Shown in pieces: positions 21,935 to 34,700 of a stretch of DNA of 64,000 nucleotides (position 1 is the stretch's first letter; the number at the start of each line of letters is the position of its first letter). The notes under the pieces are model-generated. The model saw only the letters and a program-made list of their open reading frames with translations, searched no databases and was not told the origin of the DNA. Position numbers and translations under genes: made by a program. Origin of the DNA: Closterium sp. Naga37s-1 (taxonomy: Eukaryota > Streptophyta > Zygnematophyceae > Desmidiales > Closteriaceae); NCBI GenBank assembly GCA_947471745.1, contig CANJKZ010000068.1:4045501-4109500 (forward strand), read 5' to 3'.

Positions 21935-24880
21935 GGACCTCCCACTGCTTTGTTGAAGTGAGCGACGTCGACCGTCGACGTCGACACGCGAGCTGCCAAT
22001 GGCCGCCGTCGACCGCTGCACCCGCGCCTGGCTCCCGTCGACGCCACCGTCGACCTTGATCACACCTATCTTCTCCGTGCTCTCATTGCCGCTGACCCGG
22101 TCACTTCCGCCGACCTCCTCGTCGACGCCGCCCTCGTTTCGCAACGGTCGAGGAGAAGCAGGTCGGGAGGAGTGTTCTGTTGCCTACTGCGCACGGATCC
22201 TCAGGATAACCACATCCAAGGGGAGAACTTGCCCGAACTCGCCCGCCGGCGTATCCTCGCATCAGCCAATCGAGCCTCCAAGGTGTCCGCTACGCCCGCT
22301 TCAATTACGGGGTCGACCATGGCGACTAAGGGTACGTTCTTGGCTGGTGTCAGGCGCGCTGACGAAACCCTAAATGACGATTTGATCATTACACGTTGTC
22401 AACTTCAAAATCTGCCGAAATCCCAACCTTTCACAGCTTGGTGTCAAGATTATATACACCAGCCAAGAACGCACCCTAAGACGGCTGCTGACCTACGAAC
22501 GACTTAGTAGGTGCAAAATTCGGCTCCTATCTGCCGGGCCGTCCACGCTCATCGCACCATGCGGAGATTCACTCTACAACGGTGGGAGCTGGACTACGGG
22601 GTTGGCCCGAGTTGTGTGAGTGATCGTATCATTCATTAGAGTTCTCTCCTTTCCTCATTCCCTCCTTCCTTACCTCCTCCTTTCAGGGCTGACGCTATCA
22701 TACTAAAATACTCTTATTAGTCTGACGAATCAGAGTGTCTAGGCACTGGAAAATGAATTATCAGATTTCTTCCAGTTTGAAGTCGTCTGCGCTCCTCTAT
22801 GAAGCTCATCAAATGTTGATTAAGTCTAGTTTCGGCATTACTTTGATTTCTTGTCCCTGAGTGCTTCAGAGTTATTGTTTAGGGCCCTGATTTCATGTAA
22901 TGTACTTCAGAGTGTTGCTTTTACTGGGCCCCATAAGTATCGATTTTGTGTAGCTTTTACTACATAGTATCGATTATGTGGACCCTGGATGCGAGTGTAT
23001 CGGAAGTTTCCTAGAAACTTACTCTCGGTTTACCCACCTCCAAGGGGGCAGTTGGGTTGCAGCACGTGAGCAAAGCGTGCTGCGTCTCTGGAACACCCAA
23101 ATACACTCATGCGTCGGGTGTATCACGCAACTTTTGGTGAAGCGTAAAAAGGTGCTATGACAAAATATGATTGTCAGCCAGTCGTTCAGCGAATCAGTGA
23201 CTAGGAAAGCGAATTTGTAAGAGAAAAACTCTCGCCAGATGTAGAGTATCGCACTGTCTGCTGCTTCTGGTCACAATGTAGGGATGTGACATTGACGCAC
23301 ATAGAGTGTAAGTAGGTTGCTCGTTGATTCGTAGGCTGAGAAAATCTGCCGATACTTGCGGCACTGACTGCCCAGGTTCTCCAACATCAAGCAACAGTTG
23401 TTGCCTGCTACCAACTCATACGTGGCAGCTCGTCGACGTGGCACTTGAAAGGTCCCGCCACATGCATTTGTCATATATAAGCTGCAAAAGTCAGCGCAAG
23501 CCTTGACATTTTTTATAAGATTGCATTGGCAGTGGCTTGCGCACGAAACAAACAATTCCGATATTTTGCAACAGTCATTATGGGGCCAACCATACGACCC
23601 TGAATCGAACCTACCAACCCTAAGTCAACAGACAAGGCGTTTTCTGGAGACTGAGCAATCAGAGTGGCATTTTTTTCGCCGAAGTGCCTTCATACTGAAC
23701 GGGAATTTTTTTTCCCCTCGGGGAGCGTCAAATATGAAACGTCAGCCCTGCCTCCCTTCCTCATTCCCTCCTCCCTTTCCTCCTCCCTTCCTTCCTCCCT
23801 TTCCGAGAACCCCTCCCTCCTCTTCCTCCCTCCCATCCCTTTCTCTCATACCACCGTCCCGAACATCCCCCAATTTCCCTCCTCCCACTCTCCTGCCCTC
23901 ATGCCACGTAGAATACCCTCATTTCTTTGAAATCTCAAAAGTTACACAAGCATGGCACGGATCAGACCCTACTCACAAGCATGGTGAAAGAATTGTCTTT
24001 GTTATTTCTGGGAGTCTCCAGAAAGTGCCCCGTAACATGCAGACGTGGTCTAATGTGCCACGAGACTCTTCCCTCCCAGCTGCATGGGTTCGTCATCATC
24101 TTGCTATCTACGCCCCCCCCTTCCCATTCCTCTTTTTTTGACCTCCTATCCCCCACATCTCACAAAACCCCCACAGGTACGGCACGGCACTGCGAAGGCC
24201 AATCTTTCCTATTTAAAGACGTCAGCGACGTCATCTACTTGTTGGAAGGTTCCAAGCATTGCCATCCAGCTCCGATCTACTTCTTGGGGTACTTTCATCA
24301 CAAAAATCAACTATCTGAATACTATACATGATGTGTGTTTGAAGACTTTGTTCGAATGTTTTCAAAATGTAGGGGTTCAAACTTTTTTAGAAGAAAGTAT
24401 CGAACTTTTTTCAAATGATGTGTCAGATGATTTTCGTATGATTGGCAGGTTCTGAAATGGTTCTAAATACATGCGAGGGAAGTTCTATTGGGGTTTTGGA
24501 AACCTTGTTATGGACATGTTGGCGACACCTATTGACATTTATGCGGTGTAAAAAAGGTGCTTTGCTGTGTTTTGTTACATGTTTGAATTGGATTTTGACA
24601 TAGTTTAGCAGAGTGTCAATGCCTGTAAATTATACAGTTGGAAAAGGGCATCATGTATGTTTTTTTACCTTGTACACAGCCATAATTACACCTTGCACAA
24701 GGTTCGATAATGCCTCGACCCAACACCAAACATCCTTTTCCATGGATCCCACCGACATACGATGTGTGCTCGCAAAAATCAGAAAAATAGGAATTAAAAA
24801 CGCTACAACATTCCTTTTGCTTCATATCCCTGCATCTAGTCTCCTATTGTCACATTGTCACTGCCTTCTACTGGTAATCT
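21935..24880. other. No gene recognised
   Basis: 21935-22180 is probably the leader of copia B. From 22,200 onward the GC content falls. Frames up to about 210 codons exist but are Ser/Pro/Leu-rich with no motif I recognise. A small inverted repeat (AAGTTTCcTaGAAACTT) lies near 23008. I see no LTR, TIR or RNA gene. Confidence 0.5.
23739..23905 (+). repeat. Polypyrimidine tract
   Basis: A stretch of roughly 165 bases is almost entirely C and T on the plus strand (cctcccttcc/ctccctttcc units). It has no coding potential. Confidence 0.7.
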
Positions 24881-26050
24881 GACTTGCTGCTGCAATCCCC
24901 TACTCGTCTCCTATCGCACTAGTTGGCCTGGAGTTCCTAACTGCTGTGACCTATGCTGCCCCTTCTTCGCTTTCCCAAACGCTCTGTGTCTACTCTACTC
25001 CCCTGGCTGCTGTGACTGCTCTTCTTCCCACTGTTGTGACTGCTCTTCTTCCCCCGCTGCTTCCTCAACTTTGCTCCCCACCTGTTGTGACTACTAAGCT
25101 TGACCTGCTGCTGTGATTCTTCGCCTCTCCCACTGAATACATACTCTTCTTCTCCCACTGCTGCCCCTTCTTCGCTCCCCCCCTTGTTGTGACTTCTCTG
25201 TTCCCTCCTTGCTGCCCCTTCTCCGCTCCCCACACTGCGGAGACCTTTGCTCCCCAGCTGCTGCCCTTTCTATTCGTCCCCCACTGCTCAGTGACTACTC
25301 TACTCCTCTGGCTGTTGTTTATTTGGAGCTCCCCCCACTGTTGTGACTACTCTCCTTCCCCGCTGCTGCCCCTTCTTTGCTCCCCCCTATTGTAACTACT
25401 CTGCTTGACAAGCTGCTGCCACTCCTCTGCTCCCCCCACTGCTGCCCCTTCTCCACTCCCCCCACTGTTGTGATTACTCTGCTCCCCCTGCTGCCCCTTC
25501 TCCGCTTCCCCAAATGCTCTGTGTCTACTCTGCTTCCCGCACTGCTGCCTCTTTGGAGCTCCCCCCACTGTTGTGGCTGCTCTTCTTCCCCCGCTGCTGT
25601 CCTTTTCCGTTCCCACCCTGCTGTCATTACTCTGCTTGACCCGCTGCTACCCCTTCTCCGCTCATCCCACTGCTGTGACTGCTCTACTTCATCTGCTGCT
25701 GGTCCTTCTCCCATACCCCCTCTGTTTTTATTACTCTGATTTCCTGTTTGCTGTTCCACTGCTGCACACTCCACTCCTGCTCCTCCCAGCATCACAGCAT
25801 TGCTGCCCCCAAGCAAATACCTACTGCCTCTCACAGCTGCCATACCCCGCTGCTCCGCTGCGGTCTCACAGCTCAACATAGCTTCCCTTTTTGCTGTCCA
25901 TCTCATACTCTCCCTACTGCTACTCCTCCACAGCACACCCCACACCAGTTCTGCAGCTTACCCCTCCACTGCTGCGTCCCCGTGTCTCCCCACTCCACCT
26001 TTCTCTGCCTCTCGCACTGTTTACAACCCGCTGCTCCTCTTCGTTGCAAC
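24880..26050 (+). repeat. Degenerate CT-rich tandem repeats downstream of gene X
   Basis: Blocks such as ctgctgccccttctccgctcc and cactgttgtgactactctg recur irregularly with roughly 45-60 bp spacing. Minus-strand frames are Gly/Ser/Glu-rich and reflect the repeat only. It looks like an old minisatellite. Confidence 0.6.
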
Positions 26051-26066
26051 TTCCACTCTAGTTCAG

Positions 26067-29000
26067 TCAAGCAACCACCCTCCCCACCGGAGTGCGGGTG
26101 CTTGGTGTGGCCCTATACTCCTCAAAGCCCGACTCGTGGACAAAAAGGCCAAATGGCCCCCATTCGAAACCCTTCATGCGGGGGTTGTAGGTCGGACTGG
26201 CCTGGGTGAAGTGATCCCTCACCACCCTTTTCACAAGGGCGCGGATGCTTGTCACCCATTTGGTGTTCTTACGGTGGGAGTTGGTGAGGTTCATTGTCGT
26301 CTTGTTTGTCTTTGACAATCCGTAATCGATCTGTACAGTGATGGAGTTTGGAGGGATTTGTGGATCATGTTTCAAAGGGGGAAACAGTGAAGTATTGGGA
26401 GCACCGTGCATGGCATGCAAGGATGGAAAGCAAATTGAAACATTTGTTGAAACCCAAGCAAGGAATGGGGTAGAAGAACACAATGAATTGGGGACAACGA
26501 GAGGGAGAAAGAATCTGCTCACCACCATGATAATCCACGCAATGTGATACGCCTTGATGCACAACTTTGTCCCCACAGCATATTCACCAAAGGCATCCAT
26601 GGCAGCATCGAAGAAGCACTTGTTGGCGAATGGGAGGCCGGACTCCTCATCATTCCCCCATGTGCTTAGTGGATCATCGGCAGCTGCAGCAGTTGGGTTT
26701 GGAGGGGGTTGGGGAGGGGACAGGTGGGGCATTGGCAGGCCAATCTGGTCGGTCGAAGGAAAACGGGAAAGGGTAAGAGAGAAACAGTGACCAGGGAAGG
26801 GGGTTGGGGGTGTAACCCCCCCAAAATCATGCAATACAAGGCATTGTGCGATGGAATACTCACTTGGGCAGTGCCCCAAAGATCGCACTTCAATTCCACG
26901 TCGATGTGTAACTCTGATGCACGCAGCCCACTAACTGCCACCCCCAGGGCCTCGAGCACCGCCCTTTTGATATAGAAGGCGCGCTCGTTCTTCCATTGCG
27001 TCCAAACACGCTTGAAAGTTTCAATGCGTTTCTGGTCCTGCATGACCTCTTTCAACTGAATCAAAGACACTATGTAGTTCTCTGATATGACCGCGTGCAA
27101 GACCAAGATCCTCTTCTCAAAAGATGGGTAGAAATTGATTTCGTTGTCGTCAGCTTCCATGCAGATGCGATTCCTGGTATCCTCGATGTAGAGCTAATGA
27201 TGTATTCAACGGAAGGGAAAACATGGAACATGGCATGCAGGGAAGGAGCAAATTAGGATGCATGGGAAGGAGGGCAAGCTTTGAATGGTGCAAACAGAGA
27301 TGAATACAATGCAAGGCATGCAGGGAAGGTGCACATTGAGAAGCATGGGGAGCAGGGCATGCTTTGAATGGGGCAAACAGAGATGACTGCACTGCAAGGC
27401 ATGCAGGAAAGGTGCAAATTGGGATGCATGGCGAGCACGGCATGATTTGAATGGGGCAAACAGAGATGACTGCACTGCAAGGCATGCAGGAAAGGTGCAG
27501 GTTAGGATGCATGGGGAGCAGGGCATGCTTTGAATGAGGCGAACAGAGATGAATGCAATGCAAGGCATGCAAGGAAGGTGCAAATTGGGAAGCATGGGGA
27601 GCAGGGCATGCTTTGAATGGGGCAAACAGAGATGGATGCAATGCAAGGCATGCAGGGAAGGTGCAAATTAGGATGCTTGGGGAGCACGGCATGCTTTGAA
27701 CGGGGCAAACAGAGATGGATGCGAAGCAAGGCATGCAGGGAAGGTGCAGATTAGGATGCAACGGGAGCAGGGCATGCTTTGAATGAGGCAAACAGAGATG
27801 GATGCAATGCAAGGCATGCAGGGAAGGTGCAAATTAAGATGCTTGGGGAGCACAGCATGCTTTGAACGGGGCAAACAGAGATGGATGCGAAGCAAGGCAT
27901 GCAGGGAAACAGATTTACGGGTTGGGGAAGGGCAACTGACCCTCAAATTCGTGGCAGATGGCATCCCATGTCTCCTAGCGATGGGCGGTCCTTGTACAGC
28001 ACTCTCCGCCACACACACGGGCTCAGGTTCCTGGGAGGGTAGCTCGCTGGATATCGCCTGCAGAGGTGGAACTGGCATTCCTACTCCAGCAGAATTTCCC
28101 AGGGGCCTTGGTGCTGCCTTCAGCTCCGCAATCTGCCTATTCGCTTCCTGCAATGCCTGAAACAATTGCTGCATGGACGCGTTGGGTGATACACCAGCAC
28201 TACTGAAAGGGAATACAACTGCCGCACCCTCTTGCTTGCACCTTGCGGATTCTCCCGCGACTTCAGGCCCAATATCTGTTTTACCAAAAGCCTCACAACT
28301 AAGTCGACCGTCGCCTGGCTGACCTCCAGCACCAGGGTTGCCACCGTCAGCTGCGCCCTGGAGTCCGACCTGCACGCCACTACTCCGCTCAAAACCCTGC
28401 CCAATGCCCCACTCCTCATCGTCACTTCCTCCATGCTTACGGTTGTCAGCAACACGCTGGACTTCAACTTTGATGCCACTCCGCCCACGAACCGGCTGGG
28501 CATTCCTTCCCAACGAGGAACCTGAAGCGAGTGCCGCATAGGGGTCGTCTGAAGCCCCCCGTTTCTTGCGAATGCTTTCCCGTCGGTTCTCCGCTGTAGC
28601 ATCTACTGTTTTCCCCAAAACCTTCATGTCGTTGTAGAACCCGAGATCGGCATTCAAAGTACGCCGCTCCTTACCCACTCGGGTTTCCCCACGTTCTGAG
28701 CGCTTGGCTGGTGCATGTTCTTGGGGCCTCCCCCTCTTACGCCCTTTCTTTTCCTTCCTAGCGCGACAACGCTTTCCGCTAGATCCGTTTCTGCGTCCAC
28801 CCCGAGCCTTGCCTTTCCTCCTGTCTTCCTCCTCACTCTCTGACTCTGATTCCGCATCCTAACTTTCGTCCTCCTCATCGTCGTACTTCTCCTCGCTCCC
28901 AGAGGAGCTCCCCGACTCCTCCTCAGAGCTTTCATCGTCATCGGAAGATTCCTCCTTGACAGGGGCTTTCTTTCCAGCCCTTCGGCGCCGTGACTTCACC

Positions 29001-30018
29001 CTCCCTGACACCCCCCTCTGATCCTCCAACTCCCCGCCACGGCTCTCCCTCCCACCCCCCCCATGCCCAGGAACATTCTCTGCACCATCCTGTCGAGCAC
29101 CTGCTGCAGTAGGAGGGGATGCGTCACGCTTCACTTCAAGCTCGCCCTCATGATCACCCTCACCCTCGCCAACCCTGCCGCAACGCTCGCCGTCACGCTT
29201 GCTGTAACGCTCGCCGTCACGATCGCCGTCACGCTTGCTGTAACGCTCGCCGTCACGATCGCCGTCACGCTTGCTGTAACGCTCGCCGTCACGATCGCCG
29301 TCACGCTTGCTGTAACGCTCGCCGTCACGATCGCCGTCACGCTTGCTGTAACGCTCTCCGTCACGATCGCCGTCACGCTCGCTGTCACGATTGCCGTCAC
29401 GCTCGCCGCCCCGCTCGCCGTCACGCTCATGCCCTTTCACTTGCAAGTGATCCTCGTCGTCTACAGCTTCATGCTGTCGTGTTGCCCCGGTCGCCTGTTG
29501 TTTCCCTCTTTTCCCTTTCTTGGCACCGCGTTTAGCTACAACACATAAAGAAAGGGCGACAAGATCAGTGGTGACGAGTGGAGCACCTCTATTGGTGGCG
29601 AAATCAACCACGATATCAATGAGCAACTCTGAAACAGACATAGAAAGACGCTATGCGGAGCTAAAAGGCTCTTGCTTACCTTTCCTCTCTTTAGCAGGTT
29701 TGAATTGGTCCAGCAGCTTCACCTTAGGACCGTTCCGCGCTCGCTTGAACCGCCGCGACTAATTCGGCCAGCGCAAGGCTCGTCACCAGACTGGTCACTA
29801 TCCGATGATGAGTCCCCTGACTCCTCGGCAGCGCGTGCAGAAGATTTGTTCTTCCTCCGATACTGAACAACTAACGGAGCAGCTTTGTGAGGTGTCATCT
29901 CGTCATGAAGCCTCTGTTCCGCACCTGTTCTGGCGCCTTCCAGGGGCTGTAAAGCTCCAGTGCCTACTACCACCGCAGTAGCATCGGCCTGTTGATCGAG
30001 ATCGCAGATGTCCGCCAT
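26067..30018 (-). CDS. Gene X: five-exon gene of unknown function, with one frameshift and one in-frame TAG
   Basis: My exon model on the minus strand is 30018-29680, 29535-27941, 27193-26864, 26744-26523 and 26330-26067. Introns are GT-AG, and phases fit at every later junction (GTAAGC...GTAG; GTCAGT...TTAG; GTGAGT...CCAG; GTGAGC...ACAG). The product, about 916 residues, begins MADICDLDQQADATAVV. It has acidic/basic low-complexity stretches, a 12-residue RDGDRDGERYSK repeat, a Gln-rich helix (MQQLFQALQEANRQI), and a compact C-terminus with ICMEADDNEINFYPSFEKR and TWGNDEESGLPFANKCF. I do not recognise the family. Two breaks exist: a frame change in exon 1 near 29,760, and TAG at 28859-28861 in exon 2, after which the frame continues. 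It lies 1.7 kb from the Ulp1 gene on the same strand, so it may be an accessory gene of the same transposon (inference). Confidence 0.6.
27222..27909 (-). repeat. 83-bp minisatellite filling intron 2 of gene X
   Basis: About eight copies of an 83-bp unit (plus strand: gggcaaacagagatg...gcatgctttgaatg) occupy nearly all of the intron between 27941 and 27193. Copies differ by scattered substitutions. Confidence 0.88.
29180..29400 (-). repeat. 36-bp coding repeat in gene X exon 2
   Basis: About five copies of a 36-bp unit encode the 12-residue repeat RDGDRDGERYSK, grading into irregular RDGE/RDSE repeats. The period is a multiple of three, so the frame is kept. Confidence 0.85.
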
Positions 30019-31721
30019 TATTGCCGCTAGACCAGTCCAGTGAATGATTGCAAGATGAGGAGTGCATTTCGATGGATCAGAGCTTGCTTAAATAGGTATT
30101 CAAGGTGCAAGGAATCCCACCGCGCATGCTAGACGTGCCTGCGAGAAACGCAGTGCGAAATCCCAGTACGTGCCTGCGGACCACGCCCAAGAAGGTCTTG
30201 CAAGCGAGAACAGGAGCGCGCCATTGCTGGACGCGCCCTTAGAGAGCATTACGACTGCGCCATAGCTGGACGTGCCTACGACGAGTAATTGCAACGCGCT
30301 AAGGTTAGAAGTGCCTACTGCTAACAGCAATGCGTTATGGCAGCAACTCACAGTGAGGCAACATTTGGAAATGCCTATCGTAGGAGGGTATCGTGAGGAG
30401 AACCTCAACTGGTACAAGCGTGACGTTCTTGGTGCTCTTCGCCTTAGGGTTTCGTGGTCTCAACTACCGCCACGAGAGATGGCACAGCATGTTCCTTTAA
30501 CGAAAACCTCCCATGAAGTCACGTCGTGCTGGAGTTCCGCGCCTTCTTCAGCTCCTGCACCAGTTCTGGGATCGCAGCAGCCCAGCTGCCCTAGAAGTTG
30601 CAAGGTACATGCTGGCAGTATGTGAGTGTTCACAAGCCTGGTCTTAGTAGGAGACTTGTTGGGCTGGAACGCCGTTTCGCCAGCAATCCTATATCTGCAT
30701 TGTACTAAAAGCGCGATACTACTAAGTATTTTCGATCGCGTGAATGTCAACATCAGAGCTAGACTAGCCGCAAAAAAATCAATGTCACAAAAAATCAATG
30801 CCACAACAGCAAACAGGCAGCGCGAAATTCGAATACACGCGTAGGACGATCCGTGCCTAGTCCAACTCATCGCGCTTTGAGAACGACTCTGTTCTGTTGC
30901 CCTTGAACCATCGTTGCAATATCGAAAACAAGGATGGTCGTTACAAGTGCGCTGTATAACAACCCAAATATCATTCTAACACATCATCTGGTTTGTTTTT
31001 CTACCAAACTCCAGGTACTTGTGATTGGATCTGGACTAACATACAAGTCACGCATTTAGGGATAACCCTCAACCACAGAAAGAACCCTACCAAGAATTCA
31101 AACTCCAAAAACCGTCGTAATGTGTCACAGAGGCCGCCTTTATGAAAGTGCCATGAACAGTGAGAAGGGTGATACCGTGGTATATTGTCATATGCAACAT
31201 CACCAAGATACCAGGGGACTGGAGTTTCACATACACCAAATGGCTGCTAAGTGTAAGCACGATTCAAATCAAGTCTTGCTCTGGCATGCAACATCCCATA
31301 TTCAGCCTGGTTGGAAGAGATCAGCAGAGTGTTTCTTGATTGTAGGGGTACTATGCATTCAGCAAAGGAGGATAGAGAAGCAGCGTTGTGTCTGTTGTGC
31401 AACCTTACGAGTCACATGCGGCACGCTGTGTGTTGACATGTTCTAGTACCGTATAACCACACACCGTTTTTGTATGCCGTGCCTCTTGAAGGCATGCTGC
31501 TGTCCAACCCACCTTCAGCCATCCATTCATTGCATGCATGCATGGTTCGGTGGGACACCACTCCATACTGCCCACTCCACTCCAGGTCCTCAGCACCATG
31601 ACGTGACACACACCTTTCAGGATAGCATAATAACTAGGCCATCTGTCATTATACTCAGCTAATCTCATGTCTAGTGCTAGATTATGCAGCCCCTATCCAA
31701 CACCAAAGGTGGCTAAGAGCA
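30019..31721. other. Spacer between gene X and the Ulp1 gene; no gene supported
   Basis: 30,090-30,380 contains loosely repeated acgtgcctgcg-like words upstream of gene X. Short frames on both strands (for example 30272-30625 plus and 30870-30460 minus) show no recognisable motif. The stretch should hold gene X's promoter and the 3' end of the Ulp1 transcript. I could not identify terminal inverted repeats. Confidence 0.45.
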
Positions 31722-34700
31722 TCACACAGCCTGAATAGAGGCGCATGCACTATCATAGAAACACGACCACTTAGCCAAATCTTTACGATATTGCCGCCTC
31801 CACTGTCTTGGCGTCCCGACCAAGTTGCACGCATTCAGACTGCCGAATTCGGATTCGACGAGAGTATGAATGACTCGCAATACATAAACACCGCAGTCAT
31901 TATCGTTGTCTTGCTGTCGCACCTGCAAATGGCCCGAGAAGGTGATAGTGTTGGGATTAGGTGTAATATTCGAATTCAGGCAGAAAAATGTTGTTCATGC
32001 GCACCTCACTCCTCACACTCCCCTTCTCATCCGCGCATCCCCATTGCACTCATGCGCAGCCCACTCCTCTCACTCCCTTTCTCATCCGCGCATCCCCACC
32101 GCACTCATGCGCAGCCCACTGCTCTCACTCCCCTTCTCATCCGCGCATCCCCACCGCACTCATGCGCAGCCCACTACTCGCACTCCCCTTCTCATCCCGC
32201 ATCCCCACCGCACTCATGCGCAGCCCACTCCTCTCACTCCCTTTCTCATCCGCGCATCCCCACCGCACTCATGCGCAGCCCACTCCTCTCACCCCCCTTC
32301 TCATCCGCGCATCCCCACCGCACTCATGCGCAGCCCACTCCTCTCACTCCCTTTCTCATCCGCGCATCCCCACCGCACTCATGCGCAGCCCACTCCTCTC
32401 ACTCCCCTTCTCATCCGCGCATCCCCACCGCACTCATGCGCAGCCCACTCCTCACACTCCCCTTCTCATCCGCGCATCCCCACCACACTCATGTGCATCC
32501 CACTCCTCTCACTCCCCTTCTCATCCCGCATCCCCACCGCACTCATGCGCAGCCCACTCCTCTCACTCCCTTTCTCATCCGCGCATCCCCCCCGCACTCA
32601 TGCGCAGCCCACTCCTCTCACCCCCCTTCTCATCCGCGCATTCCCACCGCACTCATGCGCAGCCCACTCCTCTCACTCCCCTTCTCATCCGCGCATCCCC
32701 ACCGCACTCATGCGCAGCCCACTCCTCTCACTCCCTTTCTCATCCGTGCATCCCCACCGCACTCATGCGCAGCCCACTCCTCTCACCCCCCTTCTCATCC
32801 GCGCATCCCCACCGCACTCATGCGCACCCCACTCCTCTCACTCCCCTTCTCATCCGCGCATCCCCACCGCACTCATGCGCAGCCCACTACTCGCACTCCC
32901 CTTCTCATCCCGCATCCCCACCGCACTCATGCGCAGCCCACTCCTCTCACTCCCTTTCTCATCCGCGCATCCCCACCGCACTCATGCGCAGCCCACTCCT
33001 CTCACCCCCCTTCTCATCCGCGCATCCCCACCGCACTCATGCGCAGCCCACTCCTCTCACTCCCTTTCTCATCCGCGCATCCCCACCGCACTCATGCGCA
33101 GCCCACTCCTCTCACTCCCCTTCTCATCCGCGCATCCCCACCGCACTCATGCGCAGCCCACTCCTCACACTCCCCTTCTCATCCGCGCATCCCCACCACA
33201 CTCATGTGCATCCCACTCCTCTCACTCCCCTTCTCATCCCGCATCCCCACCGCACTCATGCGCAGCCCACTCCTCTCACTCCCTTTCTCATCCGCGCATC
33301 CCCCCCGCACTCATGCGCAGCCCACTCCTCTCACCCCCCTTCTCATCCGCGCATTCCCACCGCACTCATGCGCAGCCCACTCCTCTCACTCCCCTTCTCA
33401 TCCGCGCATCCCCACCGCACTCATGCGCAGCCCACTCCTCTCACTCCCTTTCTCATCCGTGCATCCCCACCGCACTCATGCGCAGCCCACTCCTCTCACC
33501 CCCCTTCTCATCCGCGCATCCCCACCGCACTCATGCGCACCCCACTCCTCTCACTCCCCTTCTCATCCGCGCATCCCCACCGCACTCATGCGCAGCCCAC
33601 TCCTCTCACTCCCCTTCTCATCCCGCATCCCCACCGCACTCATGCGCTGCCCACTCCTCTCACTCCCCTTCTCATCCCGCATCCCCACCGCACTCATGCG
33701 CTGCCCACTCCTCTCACCCCCCTTCTCATCCGCGCATCCCCCCCGCACTCATGCGCAGCCCACTCCTCTCACCCCCCTTCTCATCCGCGCATCCCCACCG
33801 CACTCATGCGCAGCCCACTCCTCTCACCCCCCTTCTCATCCGCGCATCCCCATCGCACTCATGCTCAGCCCACTCATCTCACTCCCCTTCTCATCGGCGC
33901 ATCCCCATTGCACTCATGCGCATCCTACCCTTCCCACCCCCGTACGCATCCGCGCATCCAACGCGCATACCTCGATGGCGTTTAACGGAATCTCTGCTGC
34001 CCACGATTTTGCTTCAGTCTCCGTGATCCATGCGTAGCGCTTCATGACCTGTCGCATCAAACATCTGCGCATTGAGCGTACGGGTCGTTAGCACTCGTCC
34101 GCAAGAATCATGTTTCATACGAAGCACATATCTCACTTTCTCAAAGGTCCATCAATGTCGACGTGAGTTGCATATGAGTCCGCATGCCACAGGACACACT
34201 TAATCGGGATAAGGGATCCCGGAGCGTGGTTAATTTCGATGACAGCAAGGCTCCAGTGCGCATTGCAATGTTATCGAGACTCCAATGTCGTTAGTTTGCA
34301 GCACATGGGTACGTTCTACACATGAATAAAAAGACCCGACTACTTACTCCTTGTTAATCGGAACAAGAACGTGCTTAAACGACAAAATGTCATGTCCATA
34401 GGCCTGCCTAGTGATCCTCTTCGACCCCGGGCGTGCTACCAGTGTCCAGAAATAAGGCGATGTGCAAAGCCACGACGCATTGTCATATCCGTTCTCGTAG
34501 TGTAACATACTGCAGGATCGACATGAAAATATACAAAGTCGGTGAAGCTCGTGAGAAACTAAAATCAAGGGTCAACAAATCAGTTTGCTATGTGTTCAAC
34601 ACAGAGGCACTCACGATGAGAGCCACTCGATAACCGTGCCACTGATCCACTGCTCATTTTCCAGCGTGCGGTAATCTGAGGGTTTGATTTCAAGAGATCC

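Noticed and set aside
21935..22620. 5' LTR of copia B
   Set aside because: No sequence here matches the probable 3' LTR at 11726-12080, and no primer site was found.
23503..24141. 212-codon Ser/Pro-rich frame
   Set aside because: It spans the polypyrimidine tract, has no motif, and no related frame elsewhere in the window.
24937..25945. Gly/Ser/Glu-rich minus-strand frames
   Set aside because: They follow the degenerate CT-rich repeat and change frame with it.
30272..30870. Two overlapping opposite-strand frames of 117 and 136 codons
   Set aside because: No motif, no splice partner and no homologue elsewhere in the window; probably chance.
31996..33957. CRISPR-like array
   Set aside because: The whole 55-bp unit is repeated with no variable spacers, and the context is eukaryotic.
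31674..34037. A 787-codon plus-strand frame, with two more of about 700 codons in other phases
   Set aside because: All three are the 55-bp minisatellite read in different phases. The repeated Ser/His/Pro peptide is a by-product, and the array is an intron of the minus-strand Ulp1 gene.
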